Below are positions 1-11,337 of a DNA stretch of 64,000 bases, one piece after another; within the stretch, counting starts at the first letter, position 1; every line of letters starts with the position of its first letter. Both the position numbers and the translations under genes were made by a program. The notes under the pieces were generated by a model. That model made no database searches, had not been told where the DNA came from, and saw only the letters and a list, made by a program, of their open reading frames with translations. This DNA comes from Haematococcus lacustris (Eukaryota; Chlorophyta; Chlorophyceae; Chlamydomonadales; Haematococcaceae), in assembly GCA_030144725.1 (NCBI GenBank), contig JASKMD010000030.1:6402617-6466616 (forward strand), given 5' to 3'.

Positions 1-693
1 GCTGCTCCAAAGAAGAGCACCAGCAGCTTGGCACGCCCATTGCGCTCCATGGACACCTACGCCGTGTCCTCCTCAAACTGCAGGCACATACACAAGGCAC
101 ACACAGGGTGGGTGACATGGTGGCACCAGGTTAGGCATTGCACAGTCACGCACTCTTTCATTTCATGCCCAGCTTACCACCTCTCAGTCCCTTACCCTCC
201 CTCCCACACACCACCTCACCTTCTTGAAGAACTGCTCCAGCGCCCGGTCCTGGGCTGCGTACAGCCTCAGCCGCTGCCATGCCCACTTGGGGTCCAGGTA
301 CACCTCCCACACTGCGTCCCAGGTGGCCAGGGTTACGGTGATGTGCTTCAGGCTGGCCACTAGGGAGGTGCCGGCTGAGCTGGCTGCTGCCAGGTGCTGG
401 AGGTGGGGCTTGATTGGAGCCAGCCACCGCTGGGTGTCACAGCGGGAGTTATTGAGGCCGCTGGCATGCTTCACCTGGCCCTTGCTCAACATCCACCGGC
501 GGAGCTGGTCTGCTATCAGCTGGCCTGAATCCCGGACCCACGAGGCTGCACTGACTGCCTGGGTGACGATGGGGTCAATGCCCACCCTGGTCTGCGTTGC
601 TGAGTCAAACACACACTCACGCTCCTCAGCTAGGGCCTTGCCTATGTGTGGGAGTCCCACTGCATGGGCCGCTGCTGCTGTTGCACCCGGCAC
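1..693 (-). pseudogene. TnpB/Fanzor-like fragment F1 (N-terminal half, off left edge)
   Basis: On the minus strand, 693 to about 210 encodes a segment with TRVGIDPIVTQAVSAAS, which resembles the RuvC-I motif (G-I/V-D-P-G) of TnpB/Fanzor nucleases, followed by KHASGLNNSR and LATWDAVWEVYLDPKW. After an apparent intron, 84 to 1 reads FEEDTA-stop-VSMERNGRAKLLVLFFGAA. This is the start of the block that reads VVFFGNAGIG in copy F3, so F1 and F3 are overlapping parts of one family. The in-frame TAG and the Gly-to-Ile change in the RuvC-I loop suggest a dead copy. The remainder lies left of the window. Family assignment rests on motif order only. Confidence 0.5.
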
Positions 694-1711
694 GCCTAGC
701 CGGAGCCGGAGCCTGAGGTGGAGCCTGAGCGTGACCCTATGGCACAGCTGTGCAAAAGCGGCTGGTGAGCAGGCAGGCAGTGCGGCTAGGCAGCCAGGTG
801 AGCCAGCAGCTGCTACAGCCAGAGAGGAGGAGCACGGCGAGACGAGGAGGTACCCTTATGCAGTGTCTCCAGGGTGTAGGGATGCCCTTGCCCCTGGAAG
901 TCCCCTGCCCTTGCCTTTGCTCTTGGGGACCTCGGCTGACGAGGGAGCGCTGGGCCCTAAATCTGCGGTTGCAGCCTGCGAGAGAGGCTGGCTGCGTGAG
1001 GGCTGCAGTAGCTGGCGTGGGCCCACTATGAAGCACGCCATCAAGCCTCGGACGAGCAGGTCACGCTGGTGGCTCCATGCTGACTGTTGTGGTGCCCCCA
1101 GGGTGCAGTGGTGCCCTAAGGCACCCCCTCGTAGCCCTGCCAGTCAGGCACCTGGACACTCACACCCAGCACTCAGCACCCACCAGGCAGCACCGCAGCT
1201 AGGCAGGTGGCTGGGTTGAACAGGATGCTGGCAATGGACTGGGGCTTGCTGGTGAGGTCATGCAGCGGCTACTGCAGCTGTGGCCCTGGCCTGCCTGACC
1301 TGCAGCGTGTCGCTCAGGTACTGGGGAGCCACAGGCAACACGAGGGGACAGCAAGCTATTGCTTGGCTGGCTGCGCAGGGTCCAGCAGCAGGGGTTTGGG
1401 AGGAGCAGGGGCGAGCTGCAGATGACGCGCAAGGGATACTGAGCCAGGCCATGCCAATAGCCTTTCAGCCCACTTATGCACAGATGATGTGGCTGGACTG
1501 TGTTTGTGTTCAGCACGAATATCGAGGGTGCAGGCGAGCGAGTCATTAGGTGCAGGTATTTACAATGTTGCAAGGCTTGGTTCTGCATACAATCTCAACG
1601 GCATCTCAACAACATCTCAACATACAATCTCAACGGCACTGCGACGAAGTCTTGCACATGAACTAGGATGATGCACAAGCTGCTTTGTAAGAGAATGGTG
1701 AATGCGAACCG

Positions 1712-1850
1712 TCAGCCATAAAGAGGGTCGCTAGCGATGTATGATACTGGGCTTGGCATGGGGCTCGGCCTGGTGCTCGGCAGGGGGCTTGGCTTGGTAT
1801 CCGAGCTTGGCTCTGTACTGGGGCTAAGGGCAGGGAGTACACCCTGCAGG
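1712..1850 (-). other. Possible Ser/Pro-rich terminal exon
   Basis: After an acceptor-like CTGCAG near 1851, the minus strand encodes GVLPALSPSTEPSSDTKPSP and further Ser-Pro/Thr-Pro residues, then a stop at 1712-1714. TTACA near 1559 gives a minus-strand TGTAA, the usual volvocine polyadenylation signal. It would suit the C-terminal tail of the secreted gene at 2203-3240, as in the gene at 12309-13924. The splice phase does not join directly to the exon ending at 2203, so a further small exon would be needed. Confidence 0.3.
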
Positions 1851-2202
1851 GCAAATCGATCATCACCAGACGAGGCTAGACCAGGCCATGCAGCATATGC
1901 AGCACCTAGCCATAGCACCCTGTGCCTAGCTTCGAGCAGCACAAGATCGCCTCAATGACCACACCCACACAATCCCACCAGCACAGGCAATGAGCACTCA
2001 AGCACACCCATCACTCCTTATGCCCACACACTGCTAGCAAGTCGTACGCTGCCTGGAGCCATCTCTCCTAACTGCTCGACAGCACAGCTTGGGCTGGAGT
2101 GCCGCTTTGTCCCTCATATCACCCCCCTGCCCTCAGCTGGCCCCAATATGCTTTGATCCCTCTTCCCTCCCGCAGCTACCCCCAGTCCAGCCAGCCACTC
2201 AC

Positions 2203-3240
2203 AGCCGCGTTCGTTGCAGCAGCCGCTCGTGCACTGGCCGTTGCCCCTGAAGCCACTGCCACACAGGCGGTTGCTGGGCACGGTGATCTTCTGGCCGCAA
2301 GGCCCGCCAATGCAGTTGGCCCCGCACCACTCCTCAGTGGGCCCACAGACTACACGGCAGCACAGCAGTGGCAGTGGAAGGCCGCAAAGGAGGTGGCAGG
2401 CAGGTCGGGGCTCCAGGCAGATAGGGGTGGCTGCCGCTGCACAAGATAGGGTGAGGAGGGGAGGAAGGGGCTGTGCAGCAGGGTGGGCAGTGTGGCTGCA
2501 TGCAGTGTGGCTGGCCTCTCTAGGGTTGGGATGAGGTCAGCCAGTGTGGGGCATCACTCACATCCAGATGAGCTGCAGCAGTCGATGGACCAGCCGCACA
2601 GCCTGTTGCCCACTTTCCCGTCCTTACAGGTAGCACAGTTGTTGACAGTGTAAGGGATGCCATTGGCGGTGAAGTAGGTGACCCCATCAGTGCAGGCAGA
2701 GGGGGTTTGGGTCAGTGCCTGCAGCCAGCGGCAACAGAGGTGTCTGGCCTGCTGCTAGGGTGGCACTGGATCACTGCGCCCAAGCACACAAGCCACCTGA
2801 GCAACACACTCAAGTCATGTCGTTTTGGCGGCCGGGCCTACATATGGCTGGGCATCTGTGGGCAGAGCCACTCAGGGGAGGTGGGGGCCTTCTGTGACCT
2901 GCACCTGCTGACTGGGCCTGCTTGTTAGCGCCGTTGTGTAGAGAGTAAGGGTCGGGGGCCGTGCAAGTTCAGGGTTAGTTATAGTTGTGAGCGCGACCAC
3001 ATCAACCCTACTAGAGACCATAGTCTAGCCGAACTCAAGAGATGTGTGCCTTACTCCGCCCAGCGGTACGATGCGTGTAGAGGTGCGTGTGGGTAGGACT
3101 AGGGCTCTCACCCTGGCGCTACGCAGCAGCCCGGGCGCGACCAGCGTAGCGTTGGCGGCAGCGCTTTTACCAGCAGATACTGCGGTCAGCAGCTGGCCGC
3201 CCAGCAGCAGCAGCGCCAGAGAGTAAAAGCGCTTGCTCAT
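2203..3240 (-). CDS. Secreted Cys-rich protein with hevein-like chitin-binding motifs
   Basis: Three phase-compatible minus-strand exons: 3240-3112, 2718-2562 and 2349-2203. Exon 1 starts MSKRFYSLALLLLGGQLLTA, a clear signal peptide ending near AVSA. Exons 2 and 3 are Cys-rich; the join reads CGWSIDCCSSSGFCGPTEEW and continues CGANCIGGPC, matching the hevein spacing (CCS..G.CG.T..YC...C). A second, partial unit follows (CGSGF..GQCTSGCCNERG). Hevein domains bind chitin or GlcNAc polymers; cell-wall or defence roles are inferred. The gene is divergent from the TcdA gene with 699 bp between start codons. The 3' end is unresolved: reading on past 2203 gives a stop near 2126, while splicing could reach the Ser/Pro exon at 1712-1850. 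Confidence 0.65.
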
Positions 3241-3939
3241 CGCGCAACCTGCCTGCGACATGACGCACATGCTATCGGCGGTCGCCGACATTGCACGAGT
3301 TTCGCTCAACAGCGCAGCGCTCTGCAGTTCAACAACATGCGGCGCGCACCTCGGTAAGATGGGACAGCGGTATAGACAGCAGTGTGTTCACTGCAGTGGT
3401 GTATGGCTCGTTGTGAGCCTGCGCACCCAGTGTTCACGGCCCTGACAGGTCACACCCCAGACCGTAGCTACCCTGCAGTTGCCCCTGGTTGAGCACCTGC
3501 CTAAAATGCAATTGTTGAATGCAACTGTTATGTGATCTGACCCTCAGCCGCTCAGCGGGCTGGCCTGCAACGCGGCAGGGGTGAGTTGAGCAACTGCTGC
3601 TGGTCAACGTACGCACGGCGGCACATGGGGCAACTCCATCCAGGCCCTCAGTGGTATGTCATGTCAGGGGATGTGTGTGAGTAAGAGCTATAGAGTAGGG
3701 TAGAGCTCTTGCTAGTAGTAGACCTTGAGGCACACACACCAGAGTGGCTAAGCTGAAGTGGGCAGTAGGCACACTGTCAGTAGCATTTACAGCAGCGATC
3801 TTGCAGCCTGTGTTTGATTACAACTCATGCTTTATTTTGGTGTTGCATGAGGGCTGTAGGGATGTAAACTTGGTATGTCATGCCATTAAGCTCCCACGCT
3901 GTGTCTGGGTGGATGGTGAGTATCAACTAGACGTGCTCT
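3241..3939. promoter_or_regulatory. Divergent intergenic region (shared promoter space)
   Basis: These 699 bp separate the minus-strand hevein-like start codon (3240) from the plus-strand TcdA start codon (3940). I see no gene or recognisable promoter box here. Both promoters must lie within it by position. Confidence 0.4.
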
Positions 3940-6900
3940 ATGGAGAGCACTAATTGGAAGTACGCTGTAGCGGCCAGCCTTGGCGCAGCAGCCGGGGCAG
4001 CAGTCTGTTTCCTCGCTCTTAGGCAGGCGCGCAGCCACGCTGTCCCCGCACCACGCTGTCCCCGCACCGCCTCAGCTGGGTGTGATGCGCGTGTCCATGT
4101 GCCTACCTGTGCAAGCGTGCGCCGTTTTCGCGAGGACGAAATCTTGACAGAACAGCTGACTCGGAACATTCAATTCTTTACAGCAGACAATCAGCAGCGA
4201 GTGGCGGATGCGTTTGTGATCGTGGTGGGCCTAGGAGTGAGTGTTGCAGTTACGGCGGACTATGCTGCAGCTTTGAAGTGATTTTCATTGGGGCAGGGAG
4301 GAGGGAGGGAAGGAGGGCCGGCTGCATTGGCCCATTGGCACAGCCTAGAGCACGCAGCAGGCAGCAAGAGCTTGCTTACACACCACTACCAGGTCAAACA
4401 ATGTCTGTCTACAGGGCGTAGGCAGCCATGCAGCTCACATGCTCTTGCGCTCCGGTGTGGGCCGCCTGCGCCTGGTGGACTTTGACCTGGTCACACTGTC
4501 TTCGTGAGTGGCAAAACATCAGGCCGGGCCTCAGGTGCCAGGTGGCAGAGCACCTGCAGCCATGCATGCTGCCACGCCAGCCAGCCAACCAAATGAGGGA
4601 GTGACATGTGCCAGGAACAGTGCGACCACAGCTCGATTCACAGCCTGAATGCATGGCCCAATCCTTAATTGCAGCCGCCAGCTCTTCCTCCTATGCCAGC
4701 CGCTGGGCTGTTGACCACCCCTACCTACCGTCCCCTGCCCGGTGCTCCCTGCTCTGTGCCCCCTGCCCCAGCCAGGCTGAACCGGCATGCGGTGGCCACC
4801 CGGGAGGATGTGGGCTCACCCAAGGCCACCTGCCTGGCAAAGCACTTTGCCCGCATCATGCCTGAGGTGAGGATAGCCAGCAAGCCTGGCAGCGTGTTCA
4901 TCACTGTCCTGAGCAAGGCTGGGTGTCCCCTCAAGAGATCCAGGAGGCAGCACAGGAGGTGGGACAGGGTGGGAGGTTAGGTCAGGTCAGGTGAGGTGGC
5001 AGCCAAGGCATCACTCTGGACTAAGGATGATGTCGCCAGCTCAGGTTGGCATACAACACCATCCAGCTAGTCTTGGGTCAAAATGTCCGACATGCAGTTT
5101 TGTATAGCATGTATGTATGGAATGCATGCATGGTTGCATGCACAATCTGCATGCAGGCAGAGGTAGAGGCCTGTGTCCAAATGTACACAGCTGAAGCGGA
5201 GGCATCCCTACTGGCTGGTCAGCCCAGCTTTGTGCTGGACGCGATTGACAACATTGACACCAAGGTGTCGCCCACAACACACAACGGCTAGGGTATGGAG
5301 GTCAGGGCTAGGGGCTTAGGGACCGAGGGGGTCGGGGTCAGGGCCAGGGCTGGGAAGCATCCAAGACACATCTTGCATCAAGTGCGTCAAGTGTTTACAA
5401 GTGTCAGCAAGGCGGGTGCCAGCTATGGTGGAGGCACAGCTGCGTCAAGGCCTCTTCCTTGTTGCTATGCCCCAAGTGTCTCTCACCTTTGCTCCTGACT
5501 GCCTGCCCTCCTGGGTGTGGGAGGCGGTCAGCCTGCCTGCCCCTGTTGGGACCTGCCCAATCAGGCATGCAGGGGAGCTGCATTGTAGCTGCACAGTAGC
5601 TGCAGAGTAGCTGCAGCTCTACACCATCTGGTGCGCACCCCACCGCCAGCTATACCAGCTGCAGCAGCCACAGCAGCAGCCATGGCGAATCGCAGCACAT
5701 TATTCCCTACTAACGCGTAGGGGCTGTGTTGTCTGTGATCTAACAGTTTGCATGCAACAAGCATCCGGTACCAATACCTAATTTCCTACCCCTCCCCCCT
5801 TGCGAGAGTCAGGCGATCAATGTTGGCATGAAACAGATGCTCTGATGTAAGTAACAGCTTAAGCATTGCGCGGTGCACACATGCTACTGTGCTGCAGGCT
5901 GCTGGGCTAGGGCCTTGGGTGCTCGGTCTTGCAGCTACTTGAAGCCCAATGCTGGGTACTCCTTGCCCTTAGCAGGGAGCCTTGGTCGGGTTTCTCACCG
6001 GTACAGCTCCAGTGGGCGCCACTTGGCCTCCCCTGCCCGCTGGAGGTTGAGGGCTGCGTTGCAGTCCCTGTCCACCCATTTGCCAAGGTCCCCAGGGGTG
6101 GCCTGGTGCAGCTGTGGGCACCACATGAGCCCCCGCACTGGCGCATCAAACCGCTTGCTCCAGGCTGACCGCAACAAGCGGTGCTGCACCTGACCTGGCT
6201 GGGGCTTCCAGCCTTCAAGCCTGGTGGGATTGCTGCGGTTCAGCTCCTTTTCACAGGGCTGGGGCCTGTTCATAGCTGAGCTGACCCTGCTGGTGCGGAA
6301 TTCATCCACTGTCACCACCTTGCCTGGCGTTTAGCTTGTGTTCGGGGCCACGCATCGTTTGCTTCCAGCCTGATAGCTCGCTGGGTGTGGCGTACTCCGC
6401 AGCCCAGTTCTTGACCCTCTGTTCCATCAGAGGGTCCTGGATGTGGAGGTGCTTGGGAGGGGCTGAGGCAGGGGGGAGGGGGTGCCGGCTGGCCAGCCTG
6501 CTGCTGCTGCGCTCCTGCAGCTTGGGCTGCCAGGCAGGCTGGGCTGGGCATGCTGCTAGGCCTGCTGCAAGGCTTCCAGGGAGAGCGTCCAGGGGGGCTG
6601 CACCCTGGGCTGTTGGAGGCTGCACCGAGGGAGGGGGAGGGGCAGGCGCGTAGTCTTGGGTGGGAGGCCCCACCATGCACTTGAGCAGCTGCAGCAAGAC
6701 TGCAAGGGACGCTAGCTTGCGCTGCTTGTGGTAGATGCCGACCCTCATCCCTTCAGGTAGCACTTGACGACCTGGAGCCTCGAGTTGGCCCGCTCCTCCA
6801 TTCGATCCTTACGCAACCTCCCTTTTGGAGAGACGGGGCCTACCCAGCCCAGGTTGTCAGGCTTGCCCTTGGGCTTTGGCTTAGGCTGCTTGGGTTTGGG

Positions 6901-7845
6901 CTGTTTGGGCCCATCCGCGCCCTCGCGCTTCTTGCCCTTCATCACGCTCTGTAGTAGATGGTACTTCACAACTGTGTCCACTCTCACGACTCTCACTCTC
7001 ACGACTTGCATTGGCAACACTTACATTGCCAGCAGTTACGTTGACAGCTGGGTCCAGTGAGTTGTTATTGTCAGCTGTTGCTGCGAACAAGGTCCTCCAA
7101 CAGCAGGTGCCTTCAGACCTCCTCGTCTAGCACGGCAAGGAGGGTGTGCAGGGCTTTCAGAGCAGAGATGGGGTACGGGTGTAGGCGTGAGGGTGCAGCT
7201 CAGGTGTTGAATGCATTGGCACCAGGGCCACGCATATGGCCACGCTGGATGTAGATGTGGCATAGGGATGGACATACTGGGCCTGACCAGCAAACCACGG
7301 GTGCCCAGTGCCTTGACGAGTTGCAGCATGACCAAAAGGAGCATCCACTGGGGTTGTGCGCAGGCTCAAGCTGGTGTGACGTGCGGCATGGTCGCACACC
7401 TGGGGCTTGCAGGTTGCGTTGGTTGCGGCATGCAAGCGGCGCGGGCTGCCAGTGCTGAGCGTGGCGGGGGCAGGGGCCAAGGCTGACCCCACCAGGCTGC
7501 ATGTGGTTGACATTGGTGAGCGCAGCACCACACACGTACCTTGACATTGGCCGGGGCAGTGTTTGTGTGGTTTGACTCTCACTCCCAAGAGGCTTTGCAC
7601 AGCTAGTGTGTCCATGCACTCTTGCATCATGCAGGTGAGAGCAGCAATGACCCGCTGGCCAAGGCACTGAGGCTCAGGTGACTTGAGGCAGCCTAGTTAG
7701 GCAGACTGGACATGGTGCCTGTTTTGGCTTAGTTGCGCCTGGCCTGACCTGCCCTGCTGAGAGTAAACATGGCTGACCCAGGAGAAAGCAGGGTGGGCAC
7801 ATCAGGCTGCTCTTATCCATCAGTACATATGGGATGCCATGTGTC

Positions 7846-7879
<34 letters not shown>

Positions 7880-10800
7880 CTGATGGAGGTTGATCATGAA
7901 TCCCCTACATTTGAATAGATGAGAGCCGTTCATGTGCTGGGCAAGGGGTGGGCTTAAGGTTAGGGTTAGGGCTGCACAAATCTTCAATACCTGAGCTCGT
8001 GGGCCGCCTGGCCTGTTATGAACTGCCCTACCTGCCTTGCCCAGCCGCTCATAGCTTGCTGGCCTGCTGCCTTGCCCAGGCTGAAGCGTGATCATGGCAT
8101 CAGCTGGGGTGTCCCCGTGCTGCTGAGCACTGAGAAGCCACGCTGCAAGCTGGTGGCGTCAGAGGAGATGATGGCGTCAGGCAACCTGGCAGACTTTCAG
8201 GTCTGGGCCAAACTGGCACAGCAGTGGAGGAGTGAGGGTTGGGGTGGGTGGGTCGGGGTGGGTCTGCGTGCAGTGTGATGTGATGGGGTGGGTTAGGCTT
8301 TGAGGGTGAGCTGACCGCAAAGCCCAGGCCACCAGGGCAGGGCCGGGCAGGTGGGTCTGCGCTGACCCTTTGTTTCCTTGTCAGCACGAGGACAGCAGTG
8401 TAGTCTGTAAGCACCTGGTGGGATTCTCACACTGGGGCACAGCACTTGATGAGTTGGGACTCAATGCACTGATGCACAAGCATTGATAGCAAATGCGCAA
8501 GGTGGTGTCAGGGAAATGAAGGCTGCTTCCTGTCAACGGCTGGCAGGCCGTCTCACACAAGTGCACTGACTCACATAGATGCGTGCAGGGACGGGAAGGG
8601 GCTGCTCCCTGACTATGTCTGGCAGGCGTCACTTTTGTTGCCCACCCCTTTGCTGCCGTGCTCTGTGTGCCGGTCACTGACTGCTGCTGCAGGTGGTTCC
8701 GAACTTCAGGGTGCGCACCATCCCAGTCTTGGGCACCACCCCGGCTGCATTCGGGTGAGCAGCTTGCATGATAGTGGGGCACATGCATGGAGGGCTCTCG
8801 CTCCATGCACTCACCACCCTTCCGCTCACCCTGGAACACAGCCCTCTCGCCAACCCTACGCCTTGACACAGGTTACAGACAAGCTGGCTAGACTGCTGGA
8901 ACTAAACAGCACTGACCCAGCCACATGTAGGTCAGGGTCAGGGTCAGGGCCAGGGCCAGGGCCAGGGCTAGGGCCAGGGCCAGGGCCAGGGCCAGGGCTA
9001 GGGCCTGGGCCAGGGTCAGGGTCATTCCAGTGGGTGGGCTCTTATCTGTCTCTTAGGCCTGGTCAGGTAGACAATCCTGGGAAGCTTGCGACTGGTAGCG
9101 AAAGATCTGAAACTGGGCCCTGGTACTCCCGCATCCCCTGCACTTGTTGCCTGACCCCAGCGTCAGCCAGCTTCACCCAAGCCTCCCTTCACGTTAGCAT
9201 TTCAAACGAAGCGCTGCATTCCAGCGCTGTTGTGCGTCACCTGTTGTGCATCACCTTGACAACCCTGTCTGATGCAATGCCAAGGGAGCCCAGAGTGAAG
9301 GGAGGGCGTGCAGGTGATGCTTTGCCGTCCTGGGTAGATGGTGGGAGCGGGTCACGCCCTAGGCTGCAGCTCCTCATCTCATTGAACGCCGATGCATGCA
9401 ACCAGTGCGAAGGACCTGAAGAGGCAGCCCTGCAGCTTGGCTGTGCTGACCTCCCTGTGCTGCCTTGCTATCGTTGGCAGGATGGCTGCAGCGGGCTGGA
9501 TGCTGTGCCAGTTGGCAGGCATGCCGTTTGAGACCGCCCCCATCATGATCCTTGAGGGCAGGCAGGTGTGGCATGGGCTGATGTTGGGGTGGAAGGGGTC
9601 ACTTTTAAGGGCTCAGAGTCACACCTGGATTGCATGAGCCATTAGCCACCCCCTCACTCACCCACCCTCCTGATGCCCGCCTGCACCTCATAGGCGCTCA
9701 TTGAGGCATGTACATCATCTTGCCACCAGCCACCTCCCTGCCCCTCCACCCAACCCTTTCACGCTCTATGCTTGTGTAGCAAAGAGCCTCACTGGAGCTG
9801 AGAGGCTGCCCTCACACCTTTGCAGTGTCCAGGGTGTGTGACCAGTGCTTTGGCATGTGCAAAGCTGCACCCGCTTGCCATGCTTCCATGCTCATCCAGC
9901 ACCCAGACATGGCTGGACCTTCTTTATGTCAATCGTCACACGGCCTGGTCCTAGGGGCCTGGCCTGTCAGTACTTGCAGCTGCTTGCACGATAGAGTGAC
10001 GTGCCTGTCTGCAGTATGACGACCAGCTGGCGCTGCTGGCTGAGAGGGAGATGAACCGCTGGGGGAGCGCCTGCCCACCACTGCCTGTGGACCGTGATGA
10101 TGTGAGCCCTCGGCGGGAGGGCGGGGGGCGGGCGGGCGGGCGGGCTCCAACCAGTGTGGTTGCCCTGTGCTTCTGCCAGCTGAGCTGTTCCTCCTTCTGC
10201 CACCCAAGGCTGGCAGTTTGATGACCCTAGGCGTGCTGCTGCAGGTGGTGTACCTGTTGCGGGAGCTGTGGAGAGGGTTCAGCGCTAAGGCGGGGCCGCC
10301 TCCACGCATCCCAGGTTCGAACCCAGTCTCGCCTAGCCTTGCCACATGCACTCCCATGCTGCTACATGCACTGTAGCATGTGACATGATACACACAGGTG
10401 CCATGCTGGCATGCGCCATTGTGCCTCCTGTGCAGGGGGAGACAAGGGCCTGAAAAGGGCAACAGGCCACCTGTGTTTGACTCGTGAGTACAGTGCCTCA
10501 CAGTCCCTGCACCCCTTGCTCTTGGTCGACGTATCTATTGCGCTCACAGACTGCAGCAAGAAGTCGACTCATGTGTCTCAATGCACACCTTCGACCCCTT
10601 TTGCTCAACGCTCGTGCATGTGGCCCAATGCACGCCTTATACCTCTCTATGTATCAGTGAATTTTTTGGCGTAATACGTAACGATCGGAACCAAAAGCTT
10701 GTTTTTTAGGCCTGGATTTCGTTACCAAACGGACCCTTGCGATGGCTGGCCTCGGCTGCTTCGTAACCGAAAAAATGTGTAAAAAAATTATATAAAAACA

Positions 10801-11337
10801 ATTGTTAGCATAAGAAAATGCTGCGATACTTGTTTTTCGTTACCAGTCGGGGCCAACTGCGTAACCAGCCATGTGACACTGCTATATATACTTTCTATCC
10901 TATACCTTCACGGTCCCTAGTTGCACTCTTTTGCTCCTAATCCCTCCCTTGTAGTCATCCACTGCGTTCTGCCCGAGTTCTGCCCGAGTCTGCCCTAGAC
11001 ATTGTTGCTTAGCTGGTTTTTGCCTGCCTTCTTGTTCTAATAGCTGCCTCACGATGATGATGTCCTGACATTCGCCGTGTCTGGAGGCAACAATTGCAGG
11101 CTGGGATGCAAGTAAGCCTGCGCACGTGGACAACCTGGTGAGTAAACTCCGTGCACATGCTATGGTGCTGCCGGCTTTTTGTAAATGCCGGGATGCATGC
11201 TGCAGGTACTCTTGACATTTGAGGAGGCAGACGCGCACGATGCCACGAGTCTGGTTGAGTTGCGGCTGCGGGACCCTGAATATTGCGAGCGTGTTGAGCG
11301 TGTTCTGACAAAGGCTCGGAACGAGCATTATTATTGA
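3940..11337 (+). CDS. E1-like tRNA threonylcarbamoyladenosine dehydratase (TcdA/Tcd1 type)
   Basis: Thirteen exons join in phase to 441 aa, close to the yeast Tcd proteins: 3940-4236, 4415-4503, 4776-4866, 5157-5264, 7413-7515, 7635-7677, 8080-8200, 8693-8754, 9481-9565, 10015-10101, 10245-10314, 11100-11137, 11206-11337. The family uses ATP to cyclise t6A to ct6A at tRNA position 37. Visible motifs in order: a hydrophobic N-terminal anchor (residues 8-27), the P-loop GLGGVGSH, LVDFDLVTLSSLNRHAVATR, FVLDAIDNIDTK, AGAGAKADPTRL, ESSNDPLAKALR, VPVLLSTEKP, PNFRVRTIPVLGTTPAAFG. The anchor suggests an outer mitochondrial or organellar membrane location, as in yeast. Intron 4 (5265-7412) holds a Fanzor-like insertion. 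The exon 11 to 12 join (PPPRIPG-WDASKP) is slightly short against the family, so a micro-exon may be missing. Confidence 0.85.
5690..6320 (-). pseudogene. TnpB/Fanzor-like copy F2 (C-terminal half plus 3' tail, subfamily I)
   Basis: The minus strand from 6318 reads VVTVDEFRTSRVSSAMNRPQ, then KRFDAPVRGLMWCPQL and LGKWVDRDCNAALNLQRAGE, then KWRPLELYR and a stop at 5995. TSR aligns with the TS..C zinc-ribbon entry of TnpB/Fanzor, although the CxxC cysteines are lost; DRDCNAALN aligns with RuvC-III (D..NAA.N). Beyond a one-base slip, the remnant of the C-terminal tail continues to about 5900. A non-coding tail to 5690 is closely shared with copy F3 (32070-32280). The tail ends in a hairpin, CCCTAC/GTAGGG, near 5701-5719. 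The copy lies antisense inside intron 4 of the TcdA gene. Confidence 0.55.
6321..7020 (-). pseudogene. Lys/Pro-rich coding remnant upstream of F2
   Basis: Two minus-strand open segments (7020-6745 and 6763-6302) overlap in different frames. The first has a KQPKPKQPKPKPKGKP stretch, then RMEERANSRLQVVKCYLK. The second continues GMRVGIYHKQRKLASLAVLL, a Pro-rich linker, and MEQRVKNWAAEYATPSEL, running into F2. Together they look like one protein broken by a frameshift or joined by an intron. I do not recognise the domain; it may be the N-terminal part of the F2 element or a second repeat that F2 joined. Confidence 0.3.
7848..7879 (+). repeat. (CTG)n microsatellite in TcdA intron 6
   Basis: About ten CTG units lie between the exons at 7635-7677 and 8080-8200. 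They are intronic and have no coding role in the model. Confidence 0.85.
8931..9027 (+). repeat. GGGTCA/GGGCCA hexamer array in TcdA intron 8
   Basis: The array begins with GGGTCA units and continues with GGGCCA and GGGCTA variants between the exons at 8693-8754 and 9481-9565. Confidence 0.85.
10640..10890. other. AT-rich island with CGTTAC/GTAAC repeats in TcdA intron 11
   Basis: A markedly AT-rich block, with runs such as AAAAAATTATATAAAAAC, in an otherwise GC-rich window. It contains two stretches, 10728-10770 and 10838-10866, each bounded by GTTAC and GTAAC. This could be a remnant of a small inverted-repeat insertion; no coding frame is seen. Confidence 0.3.

Noticed and set aside
224..1219. 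331-codon plus-strand frame
   Set aside because: Antisense shadow of the Fanzor-like fragment F1; no coding features.
10305..10332. tRNA-like GGTTCGAACCC motif
   Set aside because: The flanks do not form a T stem, acceptor stem or anticodon arm, and it lies at an exon end of the TcdA gene.
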